Below are positions 24,888 to 33,641 of a stretch of 49,665 bases of DNA, piece after piece. Every line of letters starts with the position of its first letter. Position 1 is the stretch's first letter. The notes below the pieces were generated by a model. It saw only the letters and a list, made by a program, of their open reading frames with translations, made no database searches and was not told the origin of the DNA. A program made the position numbers and the translations under genes. The stretch is from an uncultured Lachnoclostridium sp. (GTDB taxonomy: Bacteria; Bacillota; Clostridia; Lachnospirales; Lachnospiraceae): assembly GCA_944376715.1 (NCBI GenBank), contig CALWDO010000018.1, positions 1-49,665 on the forward strand, written 5' to 3'.

Positions 24888-26102
24888 TTACTGTACTGCG
24901 GACAGATATCCGTCTTCACCCATGGTGTACAGCCCGGTATCTACCAGATCCTGCAGATTGTCTTTGGTAATTACATTCGGAACCAGCAGGAAGGACGGGC
25001 ACGGATTGCCTTCGGAAGTCTCATAGGACTCAACATCATAAGAGCACTCGATACCGAAGGACGGGATCAGGGACTCGTCAATGGTGTCTCCGTTCAGGAT
25101 AGCCTGTGCCAGGCCCAGAGTAACGACAGACTCGTTGCTTACGTTCTTGTAAACAGTCATGGTCTGGATACCGTCTACAATATTCTTCAGGTTTGCTTCG
25201 TCTCCATCCTGACCGGTGATCAATACGGTATTGGAACCAGCATAGTCAGAGGTCACTGCCTGAGATACGCCCAGTGCGGTGGAGTCATTGGAGCAAAGCC
25301 ATACATCCAGCTGAGTTCCATCTGCATAGTAGGAAGACAGGATGTTCTGTGCTCTTTCAAGAGCGGTATCGGTGCTCCACTGAGCTGTTGCAACCGTATC
25401 GAAATCGGTCTGACCGGATACTACATTCAGAGTACCTGCATCGATGTACGGCTGAAGTACGTCCATAGCTCCCTGATAGAAGTACGGCGCGTTGTTGTCA
25501 GCCGGGTCGCCAGCGGTGATCTCCATGTTGTAAACCTTATCGCCGGCATTCTCAAGATCCAGGGTGTCTACGATGAACTGTCCCTGCAGAGTACCTACAG
25601 AATAGTTATCGAAGGATACATAATAAGAAACTGCGTCGTTCAGAATCAGACGGTCGTATGCGATAACCGGAACCCCTGCATCTGCCGCTTCGTTCATGGC
25701 GGTATTCAGAGCCTCGCCGTCGATAGCTGCAACGATCAGAAGATCAACGCCGTCAGCCAGCATGTTCTGGATATCGTTTACCTGTCTTGCGGAGTCATTG
25801 TCAGAGTAGGTAAGCACGGTCTCATATCCTGCTGCCTGGAACTGCTCGTCCAGATATGCGCCGTCACGGTTCCAGCGCTCCAGAGACTGGGTCGGCATGG
25901 AAATACCGATCTTTCCGCCTGCTGCCGCGGTATCTGCGCTTTCGTCTGCGGTATCTGCCGCTGCGGCATCGTCAGTCGTAGTTTCTTCCGTGTCGGCAGC
26001 CGTATCTGTAGAGGTTGTGCTGCTGGATGAAGAACCGCAGCCCGCTACCAGAGTAGCTACCATTGCGACGCTCAAAAGAACGCCAAGTACTTTTCTTTTC
26101 AT
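24888..26102 (-). CDS. sugar-binding lipoprotein of the XylF/ChvE type
   Basis: A 404-residue lipoprotein whose signal peptide ends LVAGC. A Ser/Thr/Asp/Ala-rich linker follows, then a Peripla_BP_4 fold starting GKIGISMPTQSLERWNRDGA. LLIVAAIDGEALNTAMNEAA, PVIAYDRLILNDAVSYYVSF and VLITGQDGDEANLKNIVDGI are the XylF/ChvE-type binding-cleft motifs. It is the first gene of the importer operon and captures the sugar for the ATPase and permease that follow. The linked isomerase and xylulokinase-like kinase suggest a pentose or 6-deoxyhexose. It is clearly paralogous to the protein at 26268-27299 (same RWxRD, VAID and AYDRLI blocks). Confidence 0.92.
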   Translation of the reverse strand: MKRKVLGVLLSVAMVATLVAGCGSSSSSTTSTDTAADTEETTTDDAAAADTADESADTAAAGGKIGISMPTQSLERWNRDGAYLDEQFQAAGYETVLTYSDNDSARQVNDIQNMLADGVDLLIVAAIDGEALNTAMNEAADAGVPVIAYDRLILNDAVSYYVSFDNYSVGTLQGQFIVDTLDLENAGDKVYNMEITAGDPADNNAPYFYQGAMDVLQPYIDAGTLNVVSGQTDFDTVATAQWSTDTALERAQNILSSYYADGTQLDVWLCSNDSTALGVSQAVTSDYAGSNTVLITGQDGDEANLKNIVDGIQTMTVYKNVSNESVVTLGLAQAILNGDTIDESLIPSFGIECSYDVESYETSEGNPCPSFLLVPNVITKDNLQDLVDTGLYTMGEDGYLSAVQ

Positions 26103-26144
26103 TTTGGAAAATTCCTCCCTTCATTTGATATCTAAAATATATCA

Positions 26145-26210
26145 CAAGTTCCGCAGGACAAACTTGCTTTCTTCTGTACATTTTATACAGCACACTCCGA
26201 ATTTTTCCAA
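26145..26210 (-). promoter_or_regulatory. promoter and inverted repeat upstream of the sugar importer
   Basis: TTGGAA (26205-26210), 17 bases, TATAAA (26182-26187) on the minus strand. Downstream in the leader, CAAGTT and AACTTG (26145-26150, 26161-26166) form an inverted repeat with a 10-base centre. This may be a regulator site or a leader hairpin. It is a candidate target of the adjacent YesN-type regulator. Confidence 0.5.
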
Positions 26211-26211
26211 T

Positions 26212-26251
26212 AAAAAACAGGACAAATTTGTGCTTTACAAATCTGTCCTGT
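26212..26251 (-). terminator. terminator between the sensory operon and the importer operon
   Basis: ACAGGACA and ATTTGT pair with ACAAAT and TGTCCTGT, with one mismatch and a short loop, followed by a T6 tract on the minus strand. It separates the signalling genes from the importer genes, which have their own promoter. Confidence 0.88.
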
Positions 26252-26267
26252 ACAAAAAAATCCAGTT

Positions 26268-27299
26268 CTACCGGTCTCTGATATTCAGATAGATGTCGCT
26301 TTCTTCATGGTATTTCCCCGTAATGACTTCATCCATATTATCTTTGGTAACGGCGACCGGATCCAGCCGTTCATAAGGAACGTCATAACTCCCGTCGTTC
26401 ATCGTCTCGGTAGCTGCGACCATATTTCCCTCAGCCAGCCCCACGGTCAGCTCCGCCGCCCGCCGCGCCAGTTTCTCCACCGGTTTGTACACAGTCATAC
26501 ACTGGGTGCCCTCCACGATCCGCTGACAGGCGTCCAGATCCGCATCCTGCCCGACTACACAGACGCTCCCTGCCAGACGCTGTTCAGAAAGGGCTCTGAT
26601 CGCCTGCCCGGCGATACTGTCGTTGCCGCACATGATGCCGTCCGGTATCTCCCCTGTATCCAGATAAGCATCTGTGGCGGCGAACCCGGTCTCCGCCAGC
26701 CAGCCTTCTGCATGTTCCGTCCCAATAACGGTAAGATTACTGTTTTCCAATGCTTCCGCAAACCCTTTCATCACCAACGATACATTGTTGTCTGCAAGAG
26801 GGCCGCATATTTGAAGTATATTTCCGCCCTCAGCCAGGTGTTCTTTCATATGCTCTCCCATAAGACGGCCTACCTCTTCATTATCGAAGGAAATATACAG
26901 ATCCACATCCGCGTCACAGATCAGACGGTCATATGCCACCACCGGAATTCCCGCCCGATGCGCCTCTTCCACCGCCTCCGAAAGTCCTCCTGAATCAATC
27001 GCCACGATTACGATCACGTCCATGTCTTTCTGGATAAAATACTCGATCTGCGAGATCTGTTCTTCAAGATCTCCGTTCGCGTTCTGGACATTCACTTCCG
27101 CTCCCAGTTCCTGCGCTGCCGATACAAACACATCCCGGTCCCTCTGCCAACGTTCGAGCAAAAAAGAATCAAAAGTCATACCGATCTCAATCCGGCTCTC
27201 CTCTTCCTCTATATTCTCTTTTTTTACCGTTTCCCCGGCGCATCCCGCAAGAAGACAGACCGGCAGCAGCAGCAAAAATATTCTATACTTCTTCCACAT
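26268..27299 (-). CDS. second XylF-like sugar-binding lipoprotein, coupled to the two-component system
   Basis: 343 residues from the ATG at 27299, which lies 6 bases after AGGGGGC. The signal peptide MWKKYRIFLLLLPVCLLAGC ends in a lipobox. A Peripla_BP_4 fold follows (IEIGMTFDSFLLERWQRDRD, VIVIVAIDSGGLSEAVEEAH, PVVAYDRLICDADVDLYISF). It is paralogous to the transport binding protein at 24888-26102, but it is placed in the sensory operon and its start overlaps the response-regulator stop by 17 bases. In Clostridium beijerinckii a XylF-like protein (XylFII) binds xylose and controls a LytS/YesN pair. By analogy this protein may be a sensor for the histidine kinase rather than a transport component. 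That role is inference. Confidence 0.85.
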   Translation of the reverse strand: MWKKYRIFLLLLPVCLLAGCAGETVKKENIEEEESRIEIGMTFDSFLLERWQRDRDVFVSAAQELGAEVNVQNANGDLEEQISQIEYFIQKDMDVIVIVAIDSGGLSEAVEEAHRAGIPVVAYDRLICDADVDLYISFDNEEVGRLMGEHMKEHLAEGGNILQICGPLADNNVSLVMKGFAEALENSNLTVIGTEHAEGWLAETGFAATDAYLDTGEIPDGIMCGNDSIAGQAIRALSEQRLAGSVCVVGQDADLDACQRIVEGTQCMTVYKPVEKLARRAAELTVGLAEGNMVAATETMNDGSYDVPYERLDPVAVTKDNMDEVITGKYHEESDIYLNIRDR

Positions 27300-28902
27300 G
27301 TTTCTGCCCCCTCGTCCCCTCTCGGTACTCTGTCGGGGTAAGTCCTGTATTTTTCTTAAAAATCCGGCTGAAATAATTAGGATCACTGTATCCTACTTCA
27401 GCGCAGATCTCCTTCATACTGCATTTTTCCTGGCTGAGCATCTCTTTTGCCCGCCCGATCCGAAGATTCGTTACATACTCTACAAAATTACTTCCGGTTT
27501 CCTCCTTGAACAGTTTGCTGAAATAGTAAGGGCTCAGATCCAGCTGTCTGGACACCTCGTCCAGAGAAAGATCCCTGTGATAGTTTTCCCGGATGTATTC
27601 TTCCGCCCGGACTACCAGCTGATTGGCATGTTCCTCTTTCTTTGTGCGCATATTCCGGCAGGCCTCTCCGAACTTTTCCACAAACCAGTTCTTTAAATCG
27701 CTGTTTTTCTCTGCGTTCACCACCAGCGGCAGATAATTTTCCCGCTCCTGAAAATGATAAGTCAGACCGCCGTTCAGATATACCGTATGCTCTGCCCAGA
27801 GCACGAACTCCAGGGTTTTGAGTTTCACGCTCATGTTATCTTCTCCATATGTATCCAGCATCCAGTCAAAAAATCTGCCGGCTTCACGCATACATTCTTC
27901 CTGGTTCCCGTTGCGGAGCGACGCGAACAGTTCGTTTTCCAGATCAATGGGATATTCCTTATCATACCGGCATTGAATAGGAAGGTCATCCACATGAGCC
28001 ACGCTTCCCGTGGAATTTACCAGCGCTTTCAACGCTTCTTCATAAGAAATCATACTTTCATCAAGCCTGCGAACCGAACCGATACCTACGCGGAATGTAA
28101 TATCCGTAAGTTTCCGAAGTTTTCTTGCCAGCTCCCTGCAGACGTCAATCATCTCGATCCGCTCTTCATAATCCATCTTGATATTCCCGCAGGGAAGAAA
28201 CACCGGGATTTTATTGGAGATGACGGATCCCACCACACAGTTCCATGTTTCTTTCAGCGTCTCTCTTACTTTGGCGTAGTTTTTCTGAATTCTTACGCTG
28301 GCGCCCACCGCATTAGTCATATAATTTCCATGCTGATCGTCTCCCATGACCAGAGCCAGCATACAGCCGTAATCCGCGTCCAGACTCAAAAGATTTTTAT
28401 AATTCTGGATGTCTTCTTCGTATGCTTCCTGAAACATGATGGAATAAATGAATCCATTTTCAATAATCGGCGTCACCGTCTCCATCTTTTCTTTGATCAG
28501 GAGATCATCACTGCGTTTCTTCCTTTTTGACTCGATCAGTTTCATGGCCTTCTCCAGCACTTCCACGATCACAGACGCGCTGAACGGCTTATTGATATAT
28601 TCCATGACTCCCAGATTGATCGCTTCTCTGGCATAATCAAACCGGTCGTAGGCAGACAAAATGATAAATTCCATGGAAGGATTATTTTTCTGAATCTCCC
28701 GGATCGCCTCTATCCCGTTGATGCCGGGCATCTGAATATCCATAAAGGCAATATCCGGCCGGAACTGTTCCGCCAGTTCGATCACATCCCGTCCTGTTTT
28801 TGCCGTCTCCACCTGACATTGCCCAGGAAAATGTTTTTCTATGATCATTTTCAGAGAATCCAGCACAATTCCCTCATCATCCGCCAGCATTACCCGATAC
28901 AT
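27283..28902 (-). CDS. YesN-type response regulator with AraC DNA-binding domain
   Basis: A 539-residue regulator with an N-terminal receiver domain (DD at 8-9, phospho-Asp55 in AFMDIQMPG, and a conserved Lys in YINKPFS). A large middle region of about 250 residues follows, containing GIGSVRRLDESMISYEEALK, as in YesN proteins. The C-terminus is an AraC-type double helix-turn-helix (LSLDEVSRQLDLSPYYFSKL and MKEICAEVGYSDPNYFSRIF). It should be phosphorylated by the YesM-type kinase encoded next to it and activate sugar-uptake genes. The ATG follows a GGAGGAGG ribosome site. Confidence 0.94.
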   Translation of the reverse strand: MYRVMLADDEGIVLDSLKMIIEKHFPGQCQVETAKTGRDVIELAEQFRPDIAFMDIQMPGINGIEAIREIQKNNPSMEFIILSAYDRFDYAREAINLGVMEYINKPFSASVIVEVLEKAMKLIESKRKKRSDDLLIKEKMETVTPIIENGFIYSIMFQEAYEEDIQNYKNLLSLDADYGCMLALVMGDDQHGNYMTNAVGASVRIQKNYAKVRETLKETWNCVVGSVISNKIPVFLPCGNIKMDYEERIEMIDVCRELARKLRKLTDITFRVGIGSVRRLDESMISYEEALKALVNSTGSVAHVDDLPIQCRYDKEYPIDLENELFASLRNGNQEECMREAGRFFDWMLDTYGEDNMSVKLKTLEFVLWAEHTVYLNGGLTYHFQERENYLPLVVNAEKNSDLKNWFVEKFGEACRNMRTKKEEHANQLVVRAEEYIRENYHRDLSLDEVSRQLDLSPYYFSKLFKEETGSNFVEYVTNLRIGRAKEMLSQEKCSMKEICAEVGYSDPNYFSRIFKKNTGLTPTEYREGTRGQKHVEEV

Positions 28903-28912
28903 TTTCCTCCTC

Positions 28913-30397
28913 CTATTCCTCCGGTATCAGTATCTGTACTTCTGTTCCCTTATCTTTTCCCTCGCTCCATATGGAGAACTCCGCGTCCCCATGAAAATAA
29001 AGTTTCAGCCGCTCCATTACGTTCCGAATGCCGACCCCGTTAGAACCGGAAGAAATATCGTCTTCTTTTATCTCTCCCTCCAACACCTGACGGATTCTCT
29101 CCTGTTCCATTCCGGCGCCGTTATCCCAGATGCAGATGCAGATCCTGCCGTCTTTCTGATACACGGACAATTCGATCCTTCCTTCCCGGTCAAGGCCCCG
29201 TATGCCATAATTGACCGCGTTTTCCACCAGCGGCTGAAGGATCATACTGGGAACTCTTACATTCAGCAGACTTTCATCCACATCTTTCGTAAAATGGATC
29301 TCTCCCGCAAACCGCACGTTCAGGATATAAACATAATTGTCCACCAGTTGAATTTCCTCTTCCAGCGACGCGTCCTGATCATGTTTGCGCACATTATATC
29401 GGAAGAATCCCGCCACGTTTTCCAGAAATTCCCCGGTCCTGCCGGCATCTTCCATCATGGCGAGCTGCGCGCCCGCGTTCAGTGTATTGAAAAGAAAATG
29501 AGGATTGATCTGCGCCTGAAGGTATTTCAGCTGGGCGTCTTTTAAGTGGCTCTGCATCATAAGTTCCCGTTCTTTCAGCTGATTTTCCCTCTCCATGGTT
29601 TCTGTAAGCTGTTCAATATAATTGCGGATACTCTCCACCATCTGGTTAAACGCTCCGGTCACAACGCCCACTTCATCCATGCTCTGTACCGGTATCTTTT
29701 CAATATCGAAATTCCCTCTGGCGACCTCATCGGCGGATTCCGCCAGGCAGTGCAGCGGTTTGGTCACCATTCGGGTACTGACCATGATCAGGCTGATATT
29801 TCCCAGGAATACTACCAGAAGCACCGCGATCGTCACCAGCTCTGTATAACGCAGAGAATTCATCAGGATCTGATAAGTTTCTGAATTATTCTTAAACTGT
29901 TCATTATTAAGACTGTAGATAAACGTATGGATCTCTTCGTACAAGACGCATGCTTCTTCATACAGGCTGCCGTACCGCTCTACATTTCTTCCCCTCTTCG
30001 CCTGAATGATGTCCGCCATGAGATCCAGATAATTTTCCGACAGCCCGCGGATATTTTTCTCTGTGAGCAGCAGCACATCATCTGTCACCTGTGTGTTCAG
30101 TTCCTCGATCTGTCTGCGGAATTCCTGCTCACTCCGGTAATAATCCTCCATTGCTTCCGAACTTTTCGTGTTCAGATATTCTTCCGTACTGCTCTGTACC
30201 CGATCAAGCGCGGAAGACAATTCATTCATACGCACGTTGCTCACGTATACCTCATCCACTCTTCCCGTCATTCCATTGATGATGGCATACATGTAAAGAT
30301 TCACTGCAAGGATCATCACCGCAGTCAGCACGAATACCAGCGTCAGCTTCTGCTGAAGCGACATTGTCTTCCATTTCTCCAGAATTCTGCTTTTCAT
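28913..30397 (-). CDS. YesM/LytS-type sensor histidine kinase
   Basis: A 494-residue membrane kinase. The first membrane helix is at about 18-40 and the extracellular sensory part at about 41-183, mostly helical. A second helix lies at about 185-208 and a HAMP domain at about 208-262. The His_kinase domain has phospho-His300 in QAQINPHFLFNTLN, followed by an HATPase_c domain (PLVENAVNYGIRGL, CIWDNGAGM, NGVGIRNVMERL). The extracellular domain has no obvious ligand fold, consistent with signals arriving through a binding protein. Its start codon overlaps the stop of the anchored sugar-binding protein by 4 bases (ATGA), and the response regulator follows by 10 bases. Confidence 0.94.
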   Translation of the reverse strand: MKSRILEKWKTMSLQQKLTLVFVLTAVMILAVNLYMYAIINGMTGRVDEVYVSNVRMNELSSALDRVQSSTEEYLNTKSSEAMEDYYRSEQEFRRQIEELNTQVTDDVLLLTEKNIRGLSENYLDLMADIIQAKRGRNVERYGSLYEEACVLYEEIHTFIYSLNNEQFKNNSETYQILMNSLRYTELVTIAVLLVVFLGNISLIMVSTRMVTKPLHCLAESADEVARGNFDIEKIPVQSMDEVGVVTGAFNQMVESIRNYIEQLTETMERENQLKERELMMQSHLKDAQLKYLQAQINPHFLFNTLNAGAQLAMMEDAGRTGEFLENVAGFFRYNVRKHDQDASLEEEIQLVDNYVYILNVRFAGEIHFTKDVDESLLNVRVPSMILQPLVENAVNYGIRGLDREGRIELSVYQKDGRICICIWDNGAGMEQERIRQVLEGEIKEDDISSGSNGVGIRNVMERLKLYFHGDAEFSIWSEGKDKGTEVQILIPEE

Positions 30398-31386
30398 AAC
30401 TGTTCCATCAGTTCCTCCGCTTCGCCGGGAGTGATTACATGAATATCCACTGACATATAACCGTTGGTATATCCCGTCTCCACATATTCATCCAACGCTT
30501 TTACGCTTAGTTCTCCCATCTGGGCTGTGTCCAGCGCGACAGTCGCCTGAATAATATTTTTTGATACCGCATCCAAAATCGTGTCCGAATCATAATATCC
30601 GATCATCTGTACCGTGCCTACTTTGTTATAATCCACCGCCGCGGAATAAGCACAGCGCGTATGTACCGCATTCAGGCATACCAGCACATCCGGCAAATCC
30701 TCACTCAAAAATATATCCCGGATAGATTCTTCCGCGCTGAAATCCCTGCTGCTTTCAATAGCGTAGGTGTCTACCTCAACCGCATCCAGGCTGCCAAGCG
30801 CCTCTTCCAACGTCTCGCGGATCGCCAAAAGGATCAGATTCTGGCTGCTGTCCGTGCGGTTTTCATCCAGCAGCACTAACACCTGCCCGGAGCCTTCCGG
30901 AAGCATCTTAAGGATCTGCCTCCCATACTCCTGCCCGATATTATAATTGTTAGAACCTACGAAGCACTGTCTCCTGCTCTCGATGCAGTCGTTCAGAACC
31001 GTCACCACCGGTATCCCCATATCCACCGCTTCATCGATCAGTTCCACGGTCTCTTCCTCATCATCTCCCGTGACGATAATCCCATCCACGGAAGCGCGGA
31101 TCGCCATATCCAGCAGCTCTGTGCGGTCATAATCCACCGCCAGATTCTCCCCGAAGCGTTCTACGTAAACGTCTCTTTCTTTTCCTTCCGCAAGAGCGCT
31201 CTCATAGACTTCTGTCCAGAAATCCTCGTCTCCGCTGCCTGTGATCATGGCGTAGTGGCGGCTGTAGGTGGAATATTCTCCAGGTTCTCCGCCTCCCACC
31301 CGGTTTCCAAACCAGTAGAGCAGCAGAAAGACCGCCAGGAATAAGAAAGGCAGAAAAATAAACGCCCCGTTCTTTTTATTTTTCAT
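30394..31386 (-). CDS. membrane-anchored sugar-binding protein of the sensory system
   Basis: About 330 residues from the ATG at 31386, 8 bases after GGAGG. One N-terminal membrane helix (GAFIFLPFLFLAVFLLLYWF) has no lipobox or clear cleavage site, so the protein is probably anchored. The rest is a Peripla_BP_4/LacI-like fold: DGIIVTGDDEEETVELIDEA, GIPVVTVLNDCIESRRQCFV, GSNNYNIGQEYGRQILKMLP. Translational coupling to the YesM-type kinase implies a 1:1 partner that presents sugar to the kinase, as described for XylFII-LytS. It is not closely similar to the two XylF-like proteins nearby, so it may sense a different ligand. The role is inference from context. Confidence 0.85.
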   Translation of the reverse strand: MKNKKNGAFIFLPFLFLAVFLLLYWFGNRVGGGEPGEYSTYSRHYAMITGSGDEDFWTEVYESALAEGKERDVYVERFGENLAVDYDRTELLDMAIRASVDGIIVTGDDEEETVELIDEAVDMGIPVVTVLNDCIESRRQCFVGSNNYNIGQEYGRQILKMLPEGSGQVLVLLDENRTDSSQNLILLAIRETLEEALGSLDAVEVDTYAIESSRDFSAEESIRDIFLSEDLPDVLVCLNAVHTRCAYSAAVDYNKVGTVQMIGYYDSDTILDAVSKNIIQATVALDTAQMGELSVKALDEYVETGYTNGYMSVDIHVITPGEAEELMEQL

Positions 31387-31420
31387 CCCTTTCTCCTCCA
31401 TTTTCACTAAAAATACCTGC

Positions 31421-31468
31421 AAAAAGACTGTCTCGAAATGGCAGAATCCGCCATTTCTTGACAGTCTT
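31421..31468 (-). terminator. terminator after the isomerase gene
   Basis: AAGACTGTC and AAATGGC pair with GCCATTT and GACAGTCTT, with a small internal mismatch and a 6-base loop, and T5 follows on the minus strand. It sits only about 35 bases upstream of the sensory operon start codon, leaving little room for a separate promoter. Confidence 0.88.
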
Positions 31469-31480
31469 CTCCTTGATTAC

Positions 31481-32965
31481 TTATGCGAACGGATTCTCAG
31501 TCGGATAGCGTACGCCTGCCGGCTGGTTGTAACCAATCTCCTTTACGTCCACGCCAATGTATTTAAATACTTCATACAGCGCCTTGCCATAATGTCCGAA
31601 TGCAACTGCTCCGTGATGCGGGAAATTGCCTTCGATCAGCACATGACGGTAGAACCGCTTCATCTCCGGAATCGCAAAGATGCCGATGGCTCCGAAGGAA
31701 CGGGTCGCTACCGGAAGCACCTCGCCGTTTGCCACATATGCGCGCAGCTTGTTGTCAGCAGTACTCTGCAGACGGAAGAAGGTAATATCGCCCGGAGTAA
31801 TGTCTCCTTCCAGTGTTCCCTGAGTTACTTCTTCTGGAAGGCTTCTCGCCATGATCAACTGATATTTCATCTGGCAGAAGGACAGTTTCTTGCTGCTGGT
31901 ATTGCCGCAGTGGAAGCCCATGAACACATCATTGCTCTTGTAATCATATTTGCCCTTGATGTCTTCGTCATAGATATCATACGGAACTGTATTATTGATA
32001 TCGAGCAGAGTCACCACATCATCGCTGACACAGGTTCCGATAAACTCGCTCAATGCGCCGTAGATGTCCACTTCACAGGATACCGGGATGCCTCTTCCGG
32101 TCAGACGGCTGTTCACATAACAGGGAACGAATCCAAACTGGGTCTGGAATGCAGGCCAGCATTTTCCGGCGATAGCCACATATTTCCGGCTTCCCTTATG
32201 ATCCTCGATCCAGTCGAGCAGAGTAAGCTCATACTGCGCCAGTTTCGGAAGGATCTCCGGTTTCTTATTGCCCTCTCCTAATTCGGCTTCCATATCCTTA
32301 ACTACATCCGGGATTCTGGGATCTCCCGCATGTTTGTTGTATGCTTCGAACAGATCCAGCTCAGAGTTCTCTTCGATCTCCACGCCCAGATTGTAGAGCT
32401 GTTTAATCGGCGCATTACATGCCAGGAAGTTCAGCGGTCTTGGGCCAAAGCTGATGATCTTCAGATCGGAAAGTCCGATGACGGCTCTTGCGATCGGAAT
32501 AAATTCATGAATCATATCTGCGCACTCTTCCGCGGTTCCCACCGGGTATTCCGGAATGTACGCGCGGATATTGCGCAGCGCCAGATTGTAGCTTGCATTC
32601 AGCATACCGCAGTATGCGTCGCCGCGGCCCTGTACCAGGTCTTTGCCGGTCTCCTCCGCTGCAGCCACAAACATCTTCGGCCCATCGAAATATTTGGCAA
32701 GCATAGTCTCTGAAATCTCCGGACCGAAGTTGCCAAGATATACCACCAGGGCATTGCAGCCTGCGGCTTTAACGTCTTCCAGCGCCTGCATCATGTGGAT
32801 TTCGCTCTCTACGATGCAGACCGGACATTCATAAATGTCTGCCGCATCATATTTAGCCTGGTAAGCGTCCACCAGCGCTTTTCTTCTGTTCACGGACAGA
32901 GATTCCGGGAAACAGTCGCGGCTTACTGCCACGATACCAATTTTTACTTTTGGAATGTTCATCAT
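31481..32965 (-). CDS. L-fucose/L-arabinose isomerase-family sugar isomerase
   Basis: A 494-residue cytoplasmic isomerase of the FucI/AraA fold. The N-terminal domain starts KVKIGIVAVSRDCFPESLSV, and a two-layer centre follows (NALVVYLGNFGPE, GLSDLKIISFGPRPLNFLAC). Likely metal-site segments are SCEVDIYGALSEFI, LLDINNTVPYD and MGFHCGNTSSKKL; AFGHYGKALYEVFKYIG lies near the end. It converts an aldose to a ketose using a divalent metal. It is neither a typical FucI (about 590 residues) nor a typical AraA but belongs to the shorter related family found in Firmicutes, so its substrate is open. It follows xylB and the DUF4867 gene in one operon and has an AGGAGG site 9 bases before the first ATG. 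Confidence 0.87.
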   Translation of the reverse strand: MMNIPKVKIGIVAVSRDCFPESLSVNRRKALVDAYQAKYDAADIYECPVCIVESEIHMMQALEDVKAAGCNALVVYLGNFGPEISETMLAKYFDGPKMFVAAAEETGKDLVQGRGDAYCGMLNASYNLALRNIRAYIPEYPVGTAEECADMIHEFIPIARAVIGLSDLKIISFGPRPLNFLACNAPIKQLYNLGVEIEENSELDLFEAYNKHAGDPRIPDVVKDMEAELGEGNKKPEILPKLAQYELTLLDWIEDHKGSRKYVAIAGKCWPAFQTQFGFVPCYVNSRLTGRGIPVSCEVDIYGALSEFIGTCVSDDVVTLLDINNTVPYDIYDEDIKGKYDYKSNDVFMGFHCGNTSSKKLSFCQMKYQLIMARSLPEEVTQGTLEGDITPGDITFFRLQSTADNKLRAYVANGEVLPVATRSFGAIGIFAIPEMKRFYRHVLIEGNFPHHGAVAFGHYGKALYEVFKYIGVDVKEIGYNQPAGVRYPTENPFA

Positions 32966-32997
32966 GATAGATATCCTCCTATGATTTTATATTTTTG

Positions 32998-33624
32998 TTA
33001 TAATGAATCCTTGATATCAATATTTTCTCCCACCAGACCGATATAGGAGCCTTCCGGGAGCCCGCCTTCCGCATGGCCGATCAGCCATTTATTCTTCGCT
33101 GTGATCAGGGCGTCTTCCCATTCCGCATGCTTTTCATCCAACGGCAGATTTGTGTCTTTGGGAAGCACGATCGCCACCCGGAAACCGCTCTCATGGACAC
33201 AGCAGGGCGCATAATGAAGCGTTGTCGCGTAAAGCTCTACTGCAGTCCCTTTCGGCAGATAAAAAGCCTCTACCAGAGAAGTATCATAGGTAAAATCATC
33301 TGTAATATCCTGCTGGGAGCCCACCAGAAGCACAGCGTCCTCACCCGCCACATCGATCTCGGAGGAGCGGTGATATTCCAGGGCGTTCAGCTTATAGTTT
33401 TTGCCGTTGCAGTAACCGATCTGGATCGGCAGTTCGCCGTATCCCTTTTTCTGGAGCTCCGCGTATACCGGAAGCGCTTCCAGTTCCGGTATAGACGGTT
33501 CATAGACCACGTCATCCGGAAGCGGCGTGGATTTCAGCGCCTCCACAAGTCCGGAAAAATCCACATTCTGCACGACTCTGCCGTATTTCCGGAATGCGGC
33601 GTCTGTCACTTTCTGAATCTTCAT
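32998..33624 (-). CDS. DUF4867 family protein, cupin-like
   Basis: A 208-residue cytoplasmic protein matching, from memory, the DUF4867 family that accompanies sugar kinases in Firmicutes. The pattern fits a small beta-barrel (cupin) enzyme. ALEYHRSSEIDVAGEDAVLL and YLPKGTAVELYATTLHYAPC contain the His/Glu residues such a fold would use. The function is unestablished. Its position between a FGGY kinase and an aldose isomerase suggests a sugar mutarotase, epimerase or isomerase, or a regulator of the pathway. It follows xylB by 17 bases and is preceded by a GGAGGAA ribosome site. Confidence 0.8.
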   Translation of the reverse strand: MKIQKVTDAAFRKYGRVVQNVDFSGLVEALKSTPLPDDVVYEPSIPELEALPVYAELQKKGYGELPIQIGYCNGKNYKLNALEYHRSSEIDVAGEDAVLLVGSQQDITDDFTYDTSLVEAFYLPKGTAVELYATTLHYAPCCVHESGFRVAIVLPKDTNLPLDEKHAEWEDALITAKNKWLIGHAEGGLPEGSYIGLVGENIDIKDSL

Positions 33625-33641
33625 GATTCCTTCCTCCTGTT

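Noticed and set aside
24375-26030. 551-codon open frame on the plus strand
   Set aside because: It is antisense to the XylF-like binding protein and the ATPase N-terminus; Cys/Arg/His-rich composition and no ribosome site.
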